DNA of 64,000 bases from Paenibacillus sp. FSL H7-0357 (lineage in GTDB: Bacteria > Bacillota > Bacilli > Paenibacillales > Paenibacillaceae). Location: positions 558,001 to 622,000 of the forward strand of contig NZ_CP009241.1 in assembly GCF_000758525.1 (NCBI RefSeq), given 5' to 3'. Made by a program: the position numbers and the translations under genes. This document shows positions 1 to 8,547 of the stretch, piece by piece. Under the pieces are notes generated by a model that was given only the letters and a program-made list of their open reading frames with translations, was not told where the DNA came from and ran no database searches. Numbering within the stretch: position 1 is the first letter of the stretch; each line of letters opens with the position of its first letter.

Positions 1-280
1 CATTGCCGGAGCCGGCGGGAATGACGGCCAGCGGCACGCCTCTGCGCCGCAGCGCGCCCAGCACGCTATGGATCGTGCCGTCGCCGCCGATGACGATGGC
101 GGCGCGCCAGTCGTCGCGCCGGGCGAGCGCCCCAAGCACCTGGGTTTCGGCGCGGTCGGCGTTTTGCGTGAACAAGGGCTCATGAGGGATGCCGCGTGAA
201 TGCAGCATCCCTTCGACCGTGTGCCATGTCCGCTGGCCTGCTCCGCCGCCGGAACGGGGATTTATGATCAATAAGTACAT
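1..280 (-). CDS. Diacylglycerol/lipid kinase family protein (3' end beyond left edge)
   Basis: Reading leftward, an ATG at 278-280 follows a strong GGAGGAAC site eight bases upstream. The first 93 residues show the order typical of the DAGK catalytic domain: an N-terminal beta strand ending in NPRSGGG, then the nucleotide-binding GGDGTI at about residues 66-71, then PAGSGN at the window edge. Such enzymes phosphorylate diacylglycerol or related lipids at the membrane with ATP. The C-terminal two thirds lie outside the window, so substrate class cannot be judged. It is the most distal of three leftward genes (hydrolase, DUF4870-like, kinase), possibly one transcription unit. The GC content is higher than in its neighbours. 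Confidence 0.85.
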   Translation of the reverse strand, partial: MYLLIINPRSGGGAGQRTWHTVEGMLHSRGIPHEPLFTQNADRAETQVLGALARRDDWRAAIVIGGDGTIHSVLGALRRRGVPLAVIPAGSGN

Positions 281-384
281 GTATGTTCCTCCAGCCTGTA
301 GATTCCTCTATGTCCTGATTCCATTGTACGGAGTGGACGTTCAAAAGGGAATCTTAAAAATAAGGATAAACAGCAGGAGGCAGG

Positions 385-723
385 CTACAACTGACGGAGC
401 TGGCTTTCAGCGATCTCCCCTGCCCAGGGAAGCTTATACCATCTTCCGCCCAAAGCATGGTAGATCATGAGAAGCCATACGGCGAAGCTGCAAAGGGAAA
501 TTAAAGCGGCGACGAGAGCGCCGAGCAGCGGAATGAAGCCGCTGAGGACATGGACAATCATCAGTGTCCCGAAGGCGATCAGCGACTGCAACGCATGAAA
601 GAGCACGAAGCGGCTGCGTTTCTCCAGGGCCAGAAAAACGATGCCCCCAATAAAGGGGAAGAAGTAGCATAGGGCGGCGGCAATATGGTCAGGCAGTCCG
701 GTGGAAGATCTGAAAGGGGACAA
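385..723 (-). CDS. DUF4870-like small membrane protein
   Basis: About 112 residues with hydrophobic segments: a PDHIAAALCYFFPFIGG-type first helix, then two more after HALQSLIAF, ending in a short charged tail. This arrangement fits the DUF4870/Tic20-like family of small bacterial membrane proteins, whose function is unknown. A GTG nine bases further upstream opens the frame, but it sits almost on the AAGGAG site. The TTG at 721-723 has the proper 9-base spacing, so I chose it. It lies between the serine hydrolase and the lipid kinase on the same strand. Confidence 0.7.
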   Translation of the reverse strand: MSPFRSSTGLPDHIAAALCYFFPFIGGIVFLALEKRSRFVLFHALQSLIAFGTLMIVHVLSGFIPLLGALVAALISLCSFAVWLLMIYHALGGRWYKLPWAGEIAESQLRQL

Positions 724-864
724 AAGGCTCACTCTCCTTGTACTTGGAGAAGAAGGCGGCTAACCGGTTCCCTCTTCTCTATGAGCCTATGATTTGTCCC
801 GGCAAAGTATGTGGACCGGGAAGGGGTTCAAGTGAAAAAGCATTCTTCCTTTCCGTTAGACATG

Positions 865-1884
865 CTAAAGCTCCATCGCCGGTATAATGTATTGTTCAAC
901 CAGTCTGCGGGGGTGCTTCCACCGGCTGACCGCGCTCTCGGCGGTGAATATAACGGCGGCGTCCAGCTTCGGCAGCAGCAATAGCTGCTGGCCCCCGTGT
1001 CCATGAGCCAGCACGTAGGGCTGGCTGCTCATCATGCCGTTCCAGAATTGATACCCGTAATTACCGTAGGCCGGATATCCGGGGGTCTGGGCTGTGAACG
1101 CATCTTCCAGCCAATTCTGCGGGATCATCTGCTGTCCTTTGTAAAGGCCGCCGCCCAGCAGGACCATACCGACTTTAGCCAGATCACGCGAGGTCAGGTA
1201 TAAGCCGATATGGCCCATGCTGTGCCCTTCAGGACTGGGCAGCCAGGCGGTGTGGTGAATGTCCAGCGGTCCAAACAGATGCTCTCTGGCATAGCTGTAA
1301 GCGTCCAGCCCTGAGAATCCGCTCAGCATAACCGAAATTAGATGCGAGTCGCTGCTGCGGTATTGAAACTGCCCAATATTTTCATGATCAATGGGCAGGC
1401 TAAGAGCGTAAGAAGTCCAGCGTCGGCTGCGCTGCAGATTACGTACGAGCGGTTCTCCGAGCTTCTTGCCGGTAATCCACCTGAAGCCGGAGGTCATGGT
1501 CAGCAGGTGGCGCAGCGTAATTTCCGAAAGCTGCGGAGAGCAGCGGGGCGGCAGATATCTCTGAAGCGCTTCGGCTACAAAGGAGTGGACTCCCGGAATA
1601 TGGCCTTTGCCGATGGCAATGCCGATAAGAAGAGAGAGGAAGCTTTTGGTGGCCGAACGAAGATCATTCAGCATTCCGGCATGATATCCCCCGTAATACC
1701 GTTCAAATATCAGTTGCCCGTGGCGGACGACAAGCATACTATGCATTTTGGGATATTCTTTCGTAACTGCCTGATGGGCCTTCTCCAGTCGAAGAGGGCA
1801 GGTTCCGGTGTCATCCGGACGGGCTGCTGCTATAACGGGTGCCGGGTTGTTAGGTGTGTGTAGTAAAGACAGCTGCTGGCTCAT
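865..1884 (-). CDS. Serine hydrolase of the beta-lactamase (class C / S12) family
   Basis: A 339-residue protein with the signature of penicillin-recognising serine hydrolases: SATK (Ser77-x-x-Lys80) as nucleophile and base, a YRS/YSS-type second motif near residue 174, and HGHGG near residue 294 in place of the KTG triad. The family includes esterases, D-amino-acid peptidases and DltE-like enzymes, so the substrate cannot be assigned. No clear signal peptide is visible, suggesting a cytoplasmic enzyme. GGAAAGGGG precedes the ATG. It is first of three leftward genes. It is unlikely to be a resistance beta-lactamase because the motif set is the esterase type. Confidence 0.85.
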   Translation of the reverse strand: MSQQLSLLHTPNNPAPVIAAARPDDTGTCPLRLEKAHQAVTKEYPKMHSMLVVRHGQLIFERYYGGYHAGMLNDLRSATKSFLSLLIGIAIGKGHIPGVHSFVAEALQRYLPPRCSPQLSEITLRHLLTMTSGFRWITGKKLGEPLVRNLQRSRRWTSYALSLPIDHENIGQFQYRSSDSHLISVMLSGFSGLDAYSYAREHLFGPLDIHHTAWLPSPEGHSMGHIGLYLTSRDLAKVGMVLLGGGLYKGQQMIPQNWLEDAFTAQTPGYPAYGNYGYQFWNGMMSSQPYVLAHGHGGQQLLLLPKLDAAVIFTAESAVSRWKHPRRLVEQYIIPAMEL

Positions 1885-2341
1885 AGCAATCCCCTTTCCA
1901 AGCTGCCTGCTGCAGTCTAAGATGCGGCGGCGGATACGTTATTTTAACCAAAAGTCTGCAAGCCTCACCTGCTGCGGTAGAGAAGAGTAAAAAAATATTT
2001 TACGTACGTAAATTTTACAAGGAAAGGTGGAAGTTGGACTGGAATATGATACAATATAACGATAAGGCCCGAAAGGAGTGATTCAGCAAGTGGCTCTTCG
2101 GGTAAGTAAAGTGTCAAGGTGTTCCGCATTTGGTGCATCTTACTCTCAGCCCAAATCACGACGAACCTGCTTCACCGGCAAGGCGGACCTCCATATTTAT
2201 GGGATGAACGTTTAGGCGGATAATGCAAGCCACGTATGTGTTACGGTTTCTTGACTTGCATTTCGAGGTTACGGCGGACTTTTCATCATGCATTCTCTAC
2301 AACGGAGCATTCATTTTCAATGTTTTGGGAGGGAACTGATC
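1885..2341. other. Intergenic region, mostly without recognisable genes
   Basis: Gap of about 450 bases between the leftward hydrolase and a small rightward gene. It holds an alternating palindrome TTTACGTACGTAAA near 2000-2014 and a TATAAT-like box near 2050. A short rightward frame with GTG at 2090, ending at 2215 (41 codons, Arg/Ser-rich, ending in YGMNV), follows an AAAGGAG site 11 bases upstream. That frame could be a real small protein, but I do not recognise it and rate it at about 0.3. Confidence 0.4.
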
Positions 2342-2530
2342 ATGGCAAGTAAAGGTCATAACGAAGTGAAGGAAAGTCTACGGGAAATGACACGCATTTT
2401 CCGGCCCAAAGATCCCAAGAAATTTGTGAAGGAGTATGTCCGGAAGTATCGGATCACAGGAGGCTATGAAGAAGAGCTGACTATGGTCGTGGAGCATGAG
2501 TTGGGAAGAATAAACTCATCCGTCTCCTAA
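2342..2530 (+). CDS. Small conserved-looking hypothetical protein
   Basis: A 62-residue, highly charged soluble protein starting MASKGHNEVKESLREMTRIF, rich in Lys/Arg/Glu and without cysteine or membrane segments. The frame is open upstream, but the ATG at 2342 has a clear GGGAGGG site nine bases before it, so the shorter form is taken. I do not recognise the family. It stands alone between a 450-base gap and a terminator-like hairpin, and probably forms its own transcript. Confidence 0.65.
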   Translation: MASKGHNEVKESLREMTRIFRPKDPKKFVKEYVRKYRITGGYEEELTMVVEHELGRINSSVS

Positions 2531-2600
2531 TTTACAGACAGGAATACTTCCTGCTATTTGACGACATCAAATTTGGAATTACATCCATGAGGATTCTCAT

Positions 2601-2649
2601 AAACCGTGCCCGGGCGGCTTGCTGCCGCAGGAAGCGGTTTTTTTTGTGC
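2601..2649 (+). terminator. Intrinsic terminator after the 62-residue gene
   Basis: An outer stem AAACCG / CGGTTT encloses an inner GCGGC / GCCGC hairpin and is followed by a run of eight T. It ends the transcript of the small gene before the oxidase operon promoter. Confidence 0.65.
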
Positions 2650-2829
2650 GCATATTTATTGCGAAGTCATAAATCACAAAATAGTCAAATGAATTAATAG
2701 ACACAAATAGATATGTATGCGCTTTAAAGAAAAAATGATAAAAGATTCATTTTTTGTAAGCGCTCTTAAATACAGTAAGGACAAGCTTTTGCTGTTTGAA
2801 AAAATGCTTTGTGAACTTGCTGTGAACGA

Positions 2830-2858
2830 TTGACAAAAGACCCCCATAAACTTATATT
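2830..2858 (+). promoter_or_regulatory. Sigma-A promoter of the cta operon
   Basis: TTGACA at 2830-2835 and TATATT at 2853-2858 are separated by exactly 17 bases. The start would fall near 2865, leaving a leader of about 60 bases before ctaC. No operator dyad is obvious. Confidence 0.75.
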
Positions 2859-2926
2859 AATAGTGATTGTTATAATTGACAGGAAAATCCTCTAATCTAC
2901 GAAATCGGGAAAAGCGGGGTAGATCA

Positions 2927-3970
2927 ATGATGAAAACGTGGCAGGCTGGTAAACGGCTTCTTCCCATGACGGCAACGCTTGGACTCATTCTCGCAGGATG
3001 CGGGCGGCAGGACTTGTCGGTGCTCAGACCGCAGGGACCTGCAGCGGAAAGCTCGTTCGGACTCATGAAGCTGTCGATTACCATCATGATTGTCGTGCTG
3101 CTGATCGTCTTTGCCATTGCGGCCTACGTGCTTATCCGTTACCGCAGGAAACCGGGCCAGCATGAGATCCCTGAACAGGTGGAAGGCAGCTTCAAGCTTG
3201 AAGTGCTGTGGACGGTCATCCCGCTGATCCTTGTAATTGTGCTGGCGGTTCCGACCGTGCAGGCGGTGTTTGCCGCAGGAGATGATCATTCGGATGATAA
3301 GAATGCAGTTAAGGTCAAGGTGACCGGCCACCAATACTGGTGGGAATTCGAATACCCCGATTACGGTGTGACAACGGCGCAGGATCTGGTGATTCCTGCG
3401 GGCGTGGATATCGCCTTTGAGCTGACTACAAAGGATGTGCTGCACTCCTTCTGGGTACCTTCTCTCTCCGGAAAAATCGATACCAACCCGGACGGGTCAA
3501 CGAACCATTTCAGCTTCAGTGCGCCAAATGAAGGCGTTTACCGCGGCAAATGCGCAGAGCTGTGTGGTCCTTCCCACGGATTTATGGAATTTAAAGTGAA
3601 GTCGGTCAGCAAGGATGCGTTCACGGCATGGATTGCTTCCATGAAAGCCCCGGCAGTGATGCCTGAAGATCCGGCGCTTGCGGAAAAGTTCAAGTCCGCG
3701 TGCCTGACCTGCCACGCAGTGGGTGATATGGTAGGCAGCAACGGTCCGTCCCTCACCGGGATCGGGTCCCGCGAGTCGGTGGCTGGTATCCTGCTGAACG
3801 ACGACACAGGTGTCGACGGAGCGCCGATCCTGGAGAATCTTAAGACCTGGCTGCATGATCCGCAAAGCGTCAAGCCGGGCAACCGGATGCCTGACCCCAA
3901 GGAATTGGGACTCAGTGATGAAGAGATTGACGGAATTGCCGAATATCTGGCCGGCTACACGCTGGAATAA
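2927..3970 (+). CDS. ctaC: Cytochrome c oxidase subunit II with fused cytochrome c domain
   Basis: A 347-residue caa3-type subunit II. It begins with a lipoprotein signal (lipobox LAGC, Cys25), followed by two transmembrane helices (about 47-70 and 88-113). The cupredoxin domain carries the CuA ligand motif CAELCGPSHGFM near residues 208-219. A C-terminal cytochrome c domain has CLTCH near residue 258. Electrons from the attached heme c pass to CuA and then to subunit I. Two adjacent ATG codons occur at 2927 and 2930; the upstream frame lacks a ribosome site. It is the first gene of ctaCDEFG. Confidence 0.95.
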   Translation: MMKTWQAGKRLLPMTATLGLILAGCGRQDLSVLRPQGPAAESSFGLMKLSITIMIVVLLIVFAIAAYVLIRYRRKPGQHEIPEQVEGSFKLEVLWTVIPLILVIVLAVPTVQAVFAAGDDHSDDKNAVKVKVTGHQYWWEFEYPDYGVTTAQDLVIPAGVDIAFELTTKDVLHSFWVPSLSGKIDTNPDGSTNHFSFSAPNEGVYRGKCAELCGPSHGFMEFKVKSVSKDAFTAWIASMKAPAVMPEDPALAEKFKSACLTCHAVGDMVGSNGPSLTGIGSRESVAGILLNDDTGVDGAPILENLKTWLHDPQSVKPGNRMPDPKELGLSDEEIDGIAEYLAGYTLE

Positions 3971-4020
3971 AGCCTATTGCCCAAAGCAGAAGCAGCATAT
4001 TTGAAAAGGGGGTACGTACC

Positions 4021-5937
4021 TTGGCTCAAGCAGCGCAATCCTTGAATCCTTCCCAGCCCTTGAGGCATGGCCACAGCGTCAAACGGCATACCGGGATCAT
4101 GGACTGGATCACCACCGTCGATCATAAGAAGATTGCAATTTTGTACCTTTGGGCCGGAGGGATCTTTTTTGGCATCGGCGGGCTGGAGGCCATTCTGATC
4201 CGCATCCAGCTGATCAAGCCGATGAATACCTTTCTGGATGCCCAGACCTTTAACGAATTGATTACGATGCACGGGACAACGATGATTTTTCTCGGGGTCA
4301 TGCCGGTCATCTTCGCGTTGATGAATGCGGTTATCCCGCTGCAGATCGGTGCGCGCGACGTAGCTTTTCCTTTTCTGAATGCGCTTGGCTTCTGGACGTT
4401 TCTGTTCGGCGGCATTCTGCTTAATCTCAGCTGGATTATGGGGGGAGCGCCCGATGCCGGCTGGACCGCTTATACCCCACTATCCTCCAGCTCCTACAGC
4501 ACCACCCACGGGGTGGATTTCTACACGATCGGCTTGCAGATTGCCGGGTTAGGCACACTAATCGGCGGCATTAACTTCCTGGCTACGATCATTACGATGC
4601 GGGCTCCGGGAATGTCATTTATGCGGATGCCGATGTTCGCCTGGGCCACCTTTATCACTTCCGCTATTATCCTGTTCGCTTTTCCCGCAGTTACAGTAGG
4701 GCTTGTGCTGCTCACCTTCGACCGGATTCTCGGCGCCAATTTCTTCGAGACCAGCGGCGGCGGCAATCCGGTGCTCTGGCAGCATATTTTTTGGATCTTT
4801 GGTCATCCCGAAGTGTATATTCTGATTCTTCCGGCCTTCGGCATCATCTCCGAGGTCATCCCGACGTTCTCGCGTAAGCGGCTGTTCGGGTACAGCTCCA
4901 TGGTCTTCGCGACGATCCTGATCGCCTTCCTTGGCTTCATGGTCTGGGCGCATCATATGTTCACCACCGGCCTCGGACCGGTAGCGAACGCCTTGTTCTC
5001 TGTATCCACGATGCTGATCGCCGTTCCGACAGGAATTAAAATTTTCAATTGGCTGTTCACGATGTGGGGCGGGCAAGTACGCTTTACCACTCCGAATTTA
5101 TTCGCGGTCGGCTTTATTCCAACCTTCACCATGGGCGGGGTTACAGGTGTCATGCTGGCTTCTGCTCCTGCCGATTTTCAGTTTCATGACACGTATTTTG
5201 TCGTTGCCCATTTCCACTATGTAATTGTCGGCGGCCTGGTGCTCGGCTTATTCGCGGGCCTGCATTATTGGTGGCCTAAAATGTTCGGAAGAATGCTCAG
5301 CGAACACCTGGGCAAATGGACCTTCTGGACCTTTATCATCGGGTTTCACATGACCTTTTTTGTACAGCATTTTCTGGGGCTTATGGGGATGCAGCGCCGC
5401 GTATTTACGTATTTGCCGAATCAGCAATTCGACCTGCTAAATTTGATCAGTACGATCGGGGCAGGGCTTATGGGTGTGGGGATGCTGTTTTTCCTGGCCA
5501 ATGTCTTCATCACTTCCAGAAAGCCGGCAGATGCGGCGGATGATCCGTGGGAAGACGGGCGGACGCTGGAATGGACCATTTCCTCACCGCCTCCGGAATA
5601 CAATTTCAAGCAAACGCCGCTGGTGCGCGGTCTGGATGCTTTCTGGAAGGAAAAAACAGCCGGGCACAAGGGCATGACGCCATCCGAACCGGTAGGCTCC
5701 ATTCATATGCCTTCAGCGACGGTGCACCCGTTCCTGATGTCGGTTGGTATCTTTATTGCCGGACTTGGCTTTATGTTCAGCCGTGATGATTTTGGCAACA
5801 GCTTTATGAGTTTTCTCTTTAATAACTATATCGTTACGGCGCTGGGTCTTCTGATAACCTTCGGGTCGATGCTGATGCGCTCGCTCTTTGATGATCATGG
5901 CTGGCATATCGAACCCGAAGAGCTGGAAGGAAGGTGA
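4021..5937 (+). CDS. ctaD: Cytochrome c oxidase subunit I
   Basis: A 638-residue heme-copper oxidase core subunit that reduces O2 and pumps protons. Landmarks include MDWITTVDHKKI at the first helix, WIFGHPEVYILILP (CuB histidine and cross-linked tyrosine region), VWAHHMF, and HFHYVIVGG (heme ligands). The start is TTG at 4021, nine bases after an AAAGGGGG site. The C-terminal extension of about 100 residues with two further helices is normal for Bacillus-type caa3 subunit I. It follows ctaC by 50 bases and precedes ctaE by 6. Confidence 0.96.
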   Translation: MAQAAQSLNPSQPLRHGHSVKRHTGIMDWITTVDHKKIAILYLWAGGIFFGIGGLEAILIRIQLIKPMNTFLDAQTFNELITMHGTTMIFLGVMPVIFALMNAVIPLQIGARDVAFPFLNALGFWTFLFGGILLNLSWIMGGAPDAGWTAYTPLSSSSYSTTHGVDFYTIGLQIAGLGTLIGGINFLATIITMRAPGMSFMRMPMFAWATFITSAIILFAFPAVTVGLVLLTFDRILGANFFETSGGGNPVLWQHIFWIFGHPEVYILILPAFGIISEVIPTFSRKRLFGYSSMVFATILIAFLGFMVWAHHMFTTGLGPVANALFSVSTMLIAVPTGIKIFNWLFTMWGGQVRFTTPNLFAVGFIPTFTMGGVTGVMLASAPADFQFHDTYFVVAHFHYVIVGGLVLGLFAGLHYWWPKMFGRMLSEHLGKWTFWTFIIGFHMTFFVQHFLGLMGMQRRVFTYLPNQQFDLLNLISTIGAGLMGVGMLFFLANVFITSRKPADAADDPWEDGRTLEWTISSPPPEYNFKQTPLVRGLDAFWKEKTAGHKGMTPSEPVGSIHMPSATVHPFLMSVGIFIAGLGFMFSRDDFGNSFMSFLFNNYIVTALGLLITFGSMLMRSLFDDHGWHIEPEELEGR

Positions 5938-5943
5938 ACCGAC

Positions 5944-6570
5944 ATGACAACGGCACATGCTGAAGCTTCAAAAGGCACTCTCCCGCACGAACCGGAAAAG
6001 GCAACGGCGGAAGGCCGCAACAAAGTGCTGGCCTTCTGGTTGTTCCTTGGTGGAGAAGCGGTGCTTTTCGGCACCTTGTTCGCTACGTTCCTGGCGCTGC
6101 GAAACCAGACGAATGACGGTCCGTCTGCGAACGAATTGTTCCATCTGCCGCTGGTTGCCGCCGCAACCTTCCTGCTGCTGGTGAGCAGCCTGACGAGCGT
6201 ATTCGCCATTCAGGCGATGCACCGGAACCAGCCTGCCTTGCTGCGGAACTGGCTGCTGGTTACTGTAGTGCTTGGCGCGGCCTTTCTCGGGCTGGAAATC
6301 TACGAATTCAGCGAGTATATAAGACACGAGAAATTCGGGATGACTACCAGTGCATTCAGCTCGGCGTTCTATACACTGGTCGGGTTCCACGGTGCTCACG
6401 TTGCTTTCGGGATTGTGTGGATCGCTGTGCTGATCGGGCAGCTGAGCTATAAAGGGCTGACGGTGGTTACGGCACCAAAAATTTATGTGTCCGCGATGTA
6501 CTGGCATTTTATCGATGTGGTATGGGTGTTTATCTTCACGGTTGTTTACCTGCTCGGAAAGGTGGGTTAG
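5944..6570 (+). CDS. ctaE: Cytochrome c oxidase subunit III
   Basis: A 208-residue protein with five transmembrane helices of the COX3 family, including LAFWLFLGGEAVLFGTL near the N-terminus and FYTLVGFHGAHVAFGI and YWHFIDVVWVFIFTVVYL in the C-terminal half. Subunit III stabilises the core and supports proton uptake. The ribosome site GGAAGGTGA overlaps the end of ctaD, implying tight coupling. The length is normal for Gram-positive caa3 oxidases. Confidence 0.95.
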   Translation: MTTAHAEASKGTLPHEPEKATAEGRNKVLAFWLFLGGEAVLFGTLFATFLALRNQTNDGPSANELFHLPLVAAATFLLLVSSLTSVFAIQAMHRNQPALLRNWLLVTVVLGAAFLGLEIYEFSEYIRHEKFGMTTSAFSSAFYTLVGFHGAHVAFGIVWIAVLIGQLSYKGLTVVTAPKIYVSAMYWHFIDVVWVFIFTVVYLLGKVG

Positions 6571-6572
6571 CT

Positions 6573-6896
6573 ATGGCGACAGAACAGCGTTCTCCGGATA
6601 GCGCGGTGAAGCACCGCCACCGGCAGGAAGGGCCGCAGCGGCATATCGTGGTGTTTATCTTCTCTGTTATTCTGACGCTGATTGCCTTCGCAGCTGTTGC
6701 GGCCGGAGGAGTCAACGCGACCTTTGCCGTGATTCTGCTGCTGGTCATGGCCGTTCTGCAGGTTTTTCTGCAGATGGGCTTCTGGATGCATCTGAAGGAC
6801 AAGGGACATTTGATACCGATTCTATTTATGCTGGGCGGCTTTTTTATCGCCGGAACCTGCATTATCATGGCACTGTATTGGGTTTGGTGGGATTAA
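6573..6896 (+). CDS. ctaF: Cytochrome c oxidase subunit IV
   Basis: A 107-residue COX4_pro-type protein. A charged N-terminus (about 25 residues) is followed by three hydrophobic helices, with the family-like stretch QVFLQMGFWMHLKDKGH between helices two and three. It is a small accessory subunit of the caa3 oxidase in the membrane. The ATG at 6573 lies two bases after the ctaE stop and has AAAGGTGGG in front. The frame is open further upstream inside ctaE but lacks a ribosome site there. Confidence 0.9.
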   Translation: MATEQRSPDSAVKHRHRQEGPQRHIVVFIFSVILTLIAFAAVAAGGVNATFAVILLLVMAVLQVFLQMGFWMHLKDKGHLIPILFMLGGFFIAGTCIIMALYWVWWD

Positions 6897-6910
6897 GGAG
6901 GCTTCTGATC

Positions 6911-7837
6911 ATGCTGGGATTACAATATTTCAGCTTTGAGGATTTGTGGAGTCCGCTTTTTCTGGCGGTCCTGCTGCTGCTGACGGCTGGATATTTCGTA
7001 TTGATCGGTCCGCTTGCCGGTCGGTTCTCCGGTGCTTCGGCAGTTCCTATATGGCGCAGGGGGCTGTTTCTTAGCGGAATGTTGGCTCTTTACCTTGCGC
7101 AGGGCGGTCCGGTCAGCCTGCTGGGCCATATCTTCTTTTCCTTCCATATGGTCAGTATGGCGCTGTCCTATCTGGTGGCAGTGCCGCTGATTATGCTCGG
7201 GATTCCGGATTGGGTCTGGCGTACTTTTCTTAAGGTGAACCCACTGCGGCGTTTTGCCTTTCTGGCACAGCCGGTGGTGGCGGCCCTTCTGTTCAACGGA
7301 CTGTTCTCGCTCTACCATATTCCAGTGGTTCATGATTACGTGATGCTGCATTTTACAGTTCACCGGCTCTATTACGGCCTGCTTTTTCTGACCTCTGTGC
7401 TCATGTGGTGGAATCTGATAAATCCTCTGCCGGAGTACCGGAAACTTGGCGGCCTGGGTCAGGTAGGCTTTATCTTCCTGAATATGGTGCTGCTGACACC
7501 GGCCTGCGGGCTGATTATTTTTGCGGGGTCTCCATTATATGCCACGTACAGTGATCCCGACACCTGGGCACGGGCGATGGGCTACTGTGTATCGGGAAAT
7601 CCCGCTTCATTGCTGCAGACGTTCGGCGGTCCGGCGTTCTTCGGATGGCTGTCGCCCAAGGTCGATCAGCAGGTGGGGGGCATCGCCATGAAGTTCATTC
7701 AGGAATTTATTTTTGCCTCGATGCTTGCTTATGTGTTCTATCATTGGTATAAAAAAGAGAACGGGCAAGACGATGCGGAGGTTTCCGCGCCATCCGCCGA
7801 ACCGGGGGATGGCTATTTGAAATACAAGGAAGGCTGA
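6911..7837 (+). CDS. ctaG: Cytochrome c oxidase assembly factor CtaG (caa3 type)
   Basis: A 308-residue, seven-helix membrane protein of the caa3_CtaG family, needed for forming active caa3 oxidase (copper or heme assembly step). Family landmarks: SFHMVSMALSYLVAVPLIMLG, YHIPVVHDYVM, and LMWWNLINPLPE, with His and Met residues suited to copper handling. The start ATG at 6911 follows TAAGGAGG by eight bases, overlapping the ctaF stop region. The charged C-terminal tail is variable. Confidence 0.92.
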   Translation: MLGLQYFSFEDLWSPLFLAVLLLLTAGYFVLIGPLAGRFSGASAVPIWRRGLFLSGMLALYLAQGGPVSLLGHIFFSFHMVSMALSYLVAVPLIMLGIPDWVWRTFLKVNPLRRFAFLAQPVVAALLFNGLFSLYHIPVVHDYVMLHFTVHRLYYGLLFLTSVLMWWNLINPLPEYRKLGGLGQVGFIFLNMVLLTPACGLIIFAGSPLYATYSDPDTWARAMGYCVSGNPASLLQTFGGPAFFGWLSPKVDQQVGGIAMKFIQEFIFASMLAYVFYHWYKKENGQDDAEVSAPSAEPGDGYLKYKEG

Positions 7838-7868
7838 GTCACACGCCTGACTTATCCTTGTATTTCTA
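7823..7868 (+). terminator. Hairpin at the end of ctaG
   Basis: TACAAGGA and TCCTTGTA arms (7823-7830 and 7855-7862) enclose an AGGC/GCCT stem, followed only by TTTCT. It may attenuate rather than end transcription before the CtaM-like gene. Confidence 0.4.
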
Positions 7869-7992
7869 AAAGCAACGGATACCTGAGAGCGATACAGAGT
7901 ATTGCTGGCATCGGAAGCATACGCTCTGCAAAGAACAATGTAGCGGCTTCTTCTTGCTCGTGCATAGCTGGCGAGCGCCGAGGGGGATAATC

Positions 7993-8457
7993 ATGGATAT
8001 TTTCACATTGTTTCCAACGATCAGCACATCTTTCATCGTAATCAGCGCGTTGCTGGTGGCGATTGGCTGGAGACAAATCATTAAGGGCAAGCGCGAAGCG
8101 CACAAGAAGACAATGATTGCCGCCGCTGTTGCTGCCATCTTGTTTTTCATTGTGTACGTGTCCAGAACGGCATTCGTAGGCAACACATCCTGGGGTGGAC
8201 CGGCCGATTTGTCGACGCTCTACCACATCTTTCTGATTTTCCATATCGTGCTGGCGACGGTAGCCGCCGTATTCGGCATCACTACGCTGACGCTGGGCTT
8301 CAAGGCTCAATTTGCCAAACACCGGAAATGGGGAAGAGTGACTGCTGTCATCTGGTTTATTACTGCTATTACGGGTGTCGCTGTGTATGTGCTGCTGTAC
8401 ATCTTTTATCCGGGCGGGCACACAAAGCCGGTCTGGCAAATTATTTTAGGTGCCTGA
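7993..8457 (+). CDS. DUF420 family membrane protein (CtaM/YozB-like)
   Basis: A 154-residue protein with five hydrophobic helices and conserved histidines (KREAHKKTMIAA, YHIFLIFHIVLA, FAKHRKWGR, PGGHTKP). DUF420 proteins in Bacillota (YozB, CtaM) are required for heme A-containing oxidases, so location directly after ctaG supports an assembly role here. The ATG at 7993 follows GAGGGGGAT. The frame extends further up but has no site there. A strong bidirectional terminator follows. Confidence 0.85.
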   Translation: MDIFTLFPTISTSFIVISALLVAIGWRQIIKGKREAHKKTMIAAAVAAILFFIVYVSRTAFVGNTSWGGPADLSTLYHIFLIFHIVLATVAAVFGITTLTLGFKAQFAKHRKWGRVTAVIWFITAITGVAVYVLLYIFYPGGHTKPVWQIILGA

Positions 8458-8477
8458 TCTGACACTGTAAAAGTACC

Positions 8478-8536
8478 AAAAGACCTGTGAGGCCTGCGGT
8501 TCCGCTTTGGAACTTGCAGGTTCACAGGTCTTTTGT
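8478..8536. terminator. Bidirectional terminator between the cta operon and mcp
   Basis: AAAAGACCTGTGA at 8478-8490 pairs with TCACAGGTCTTTT at 8522-8534, with an inner hairpin. T tracts on both strands fit termination from both convergent sides. Confidence 0.85.
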
Positions 8537-8547
8537 TCAAATATAGG

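Noticed and set aside
1965..2159. Leftward 64-codon frame
   Set aside because: No ribosome site, no family look; overlaps a promoter-like region of the other strand.
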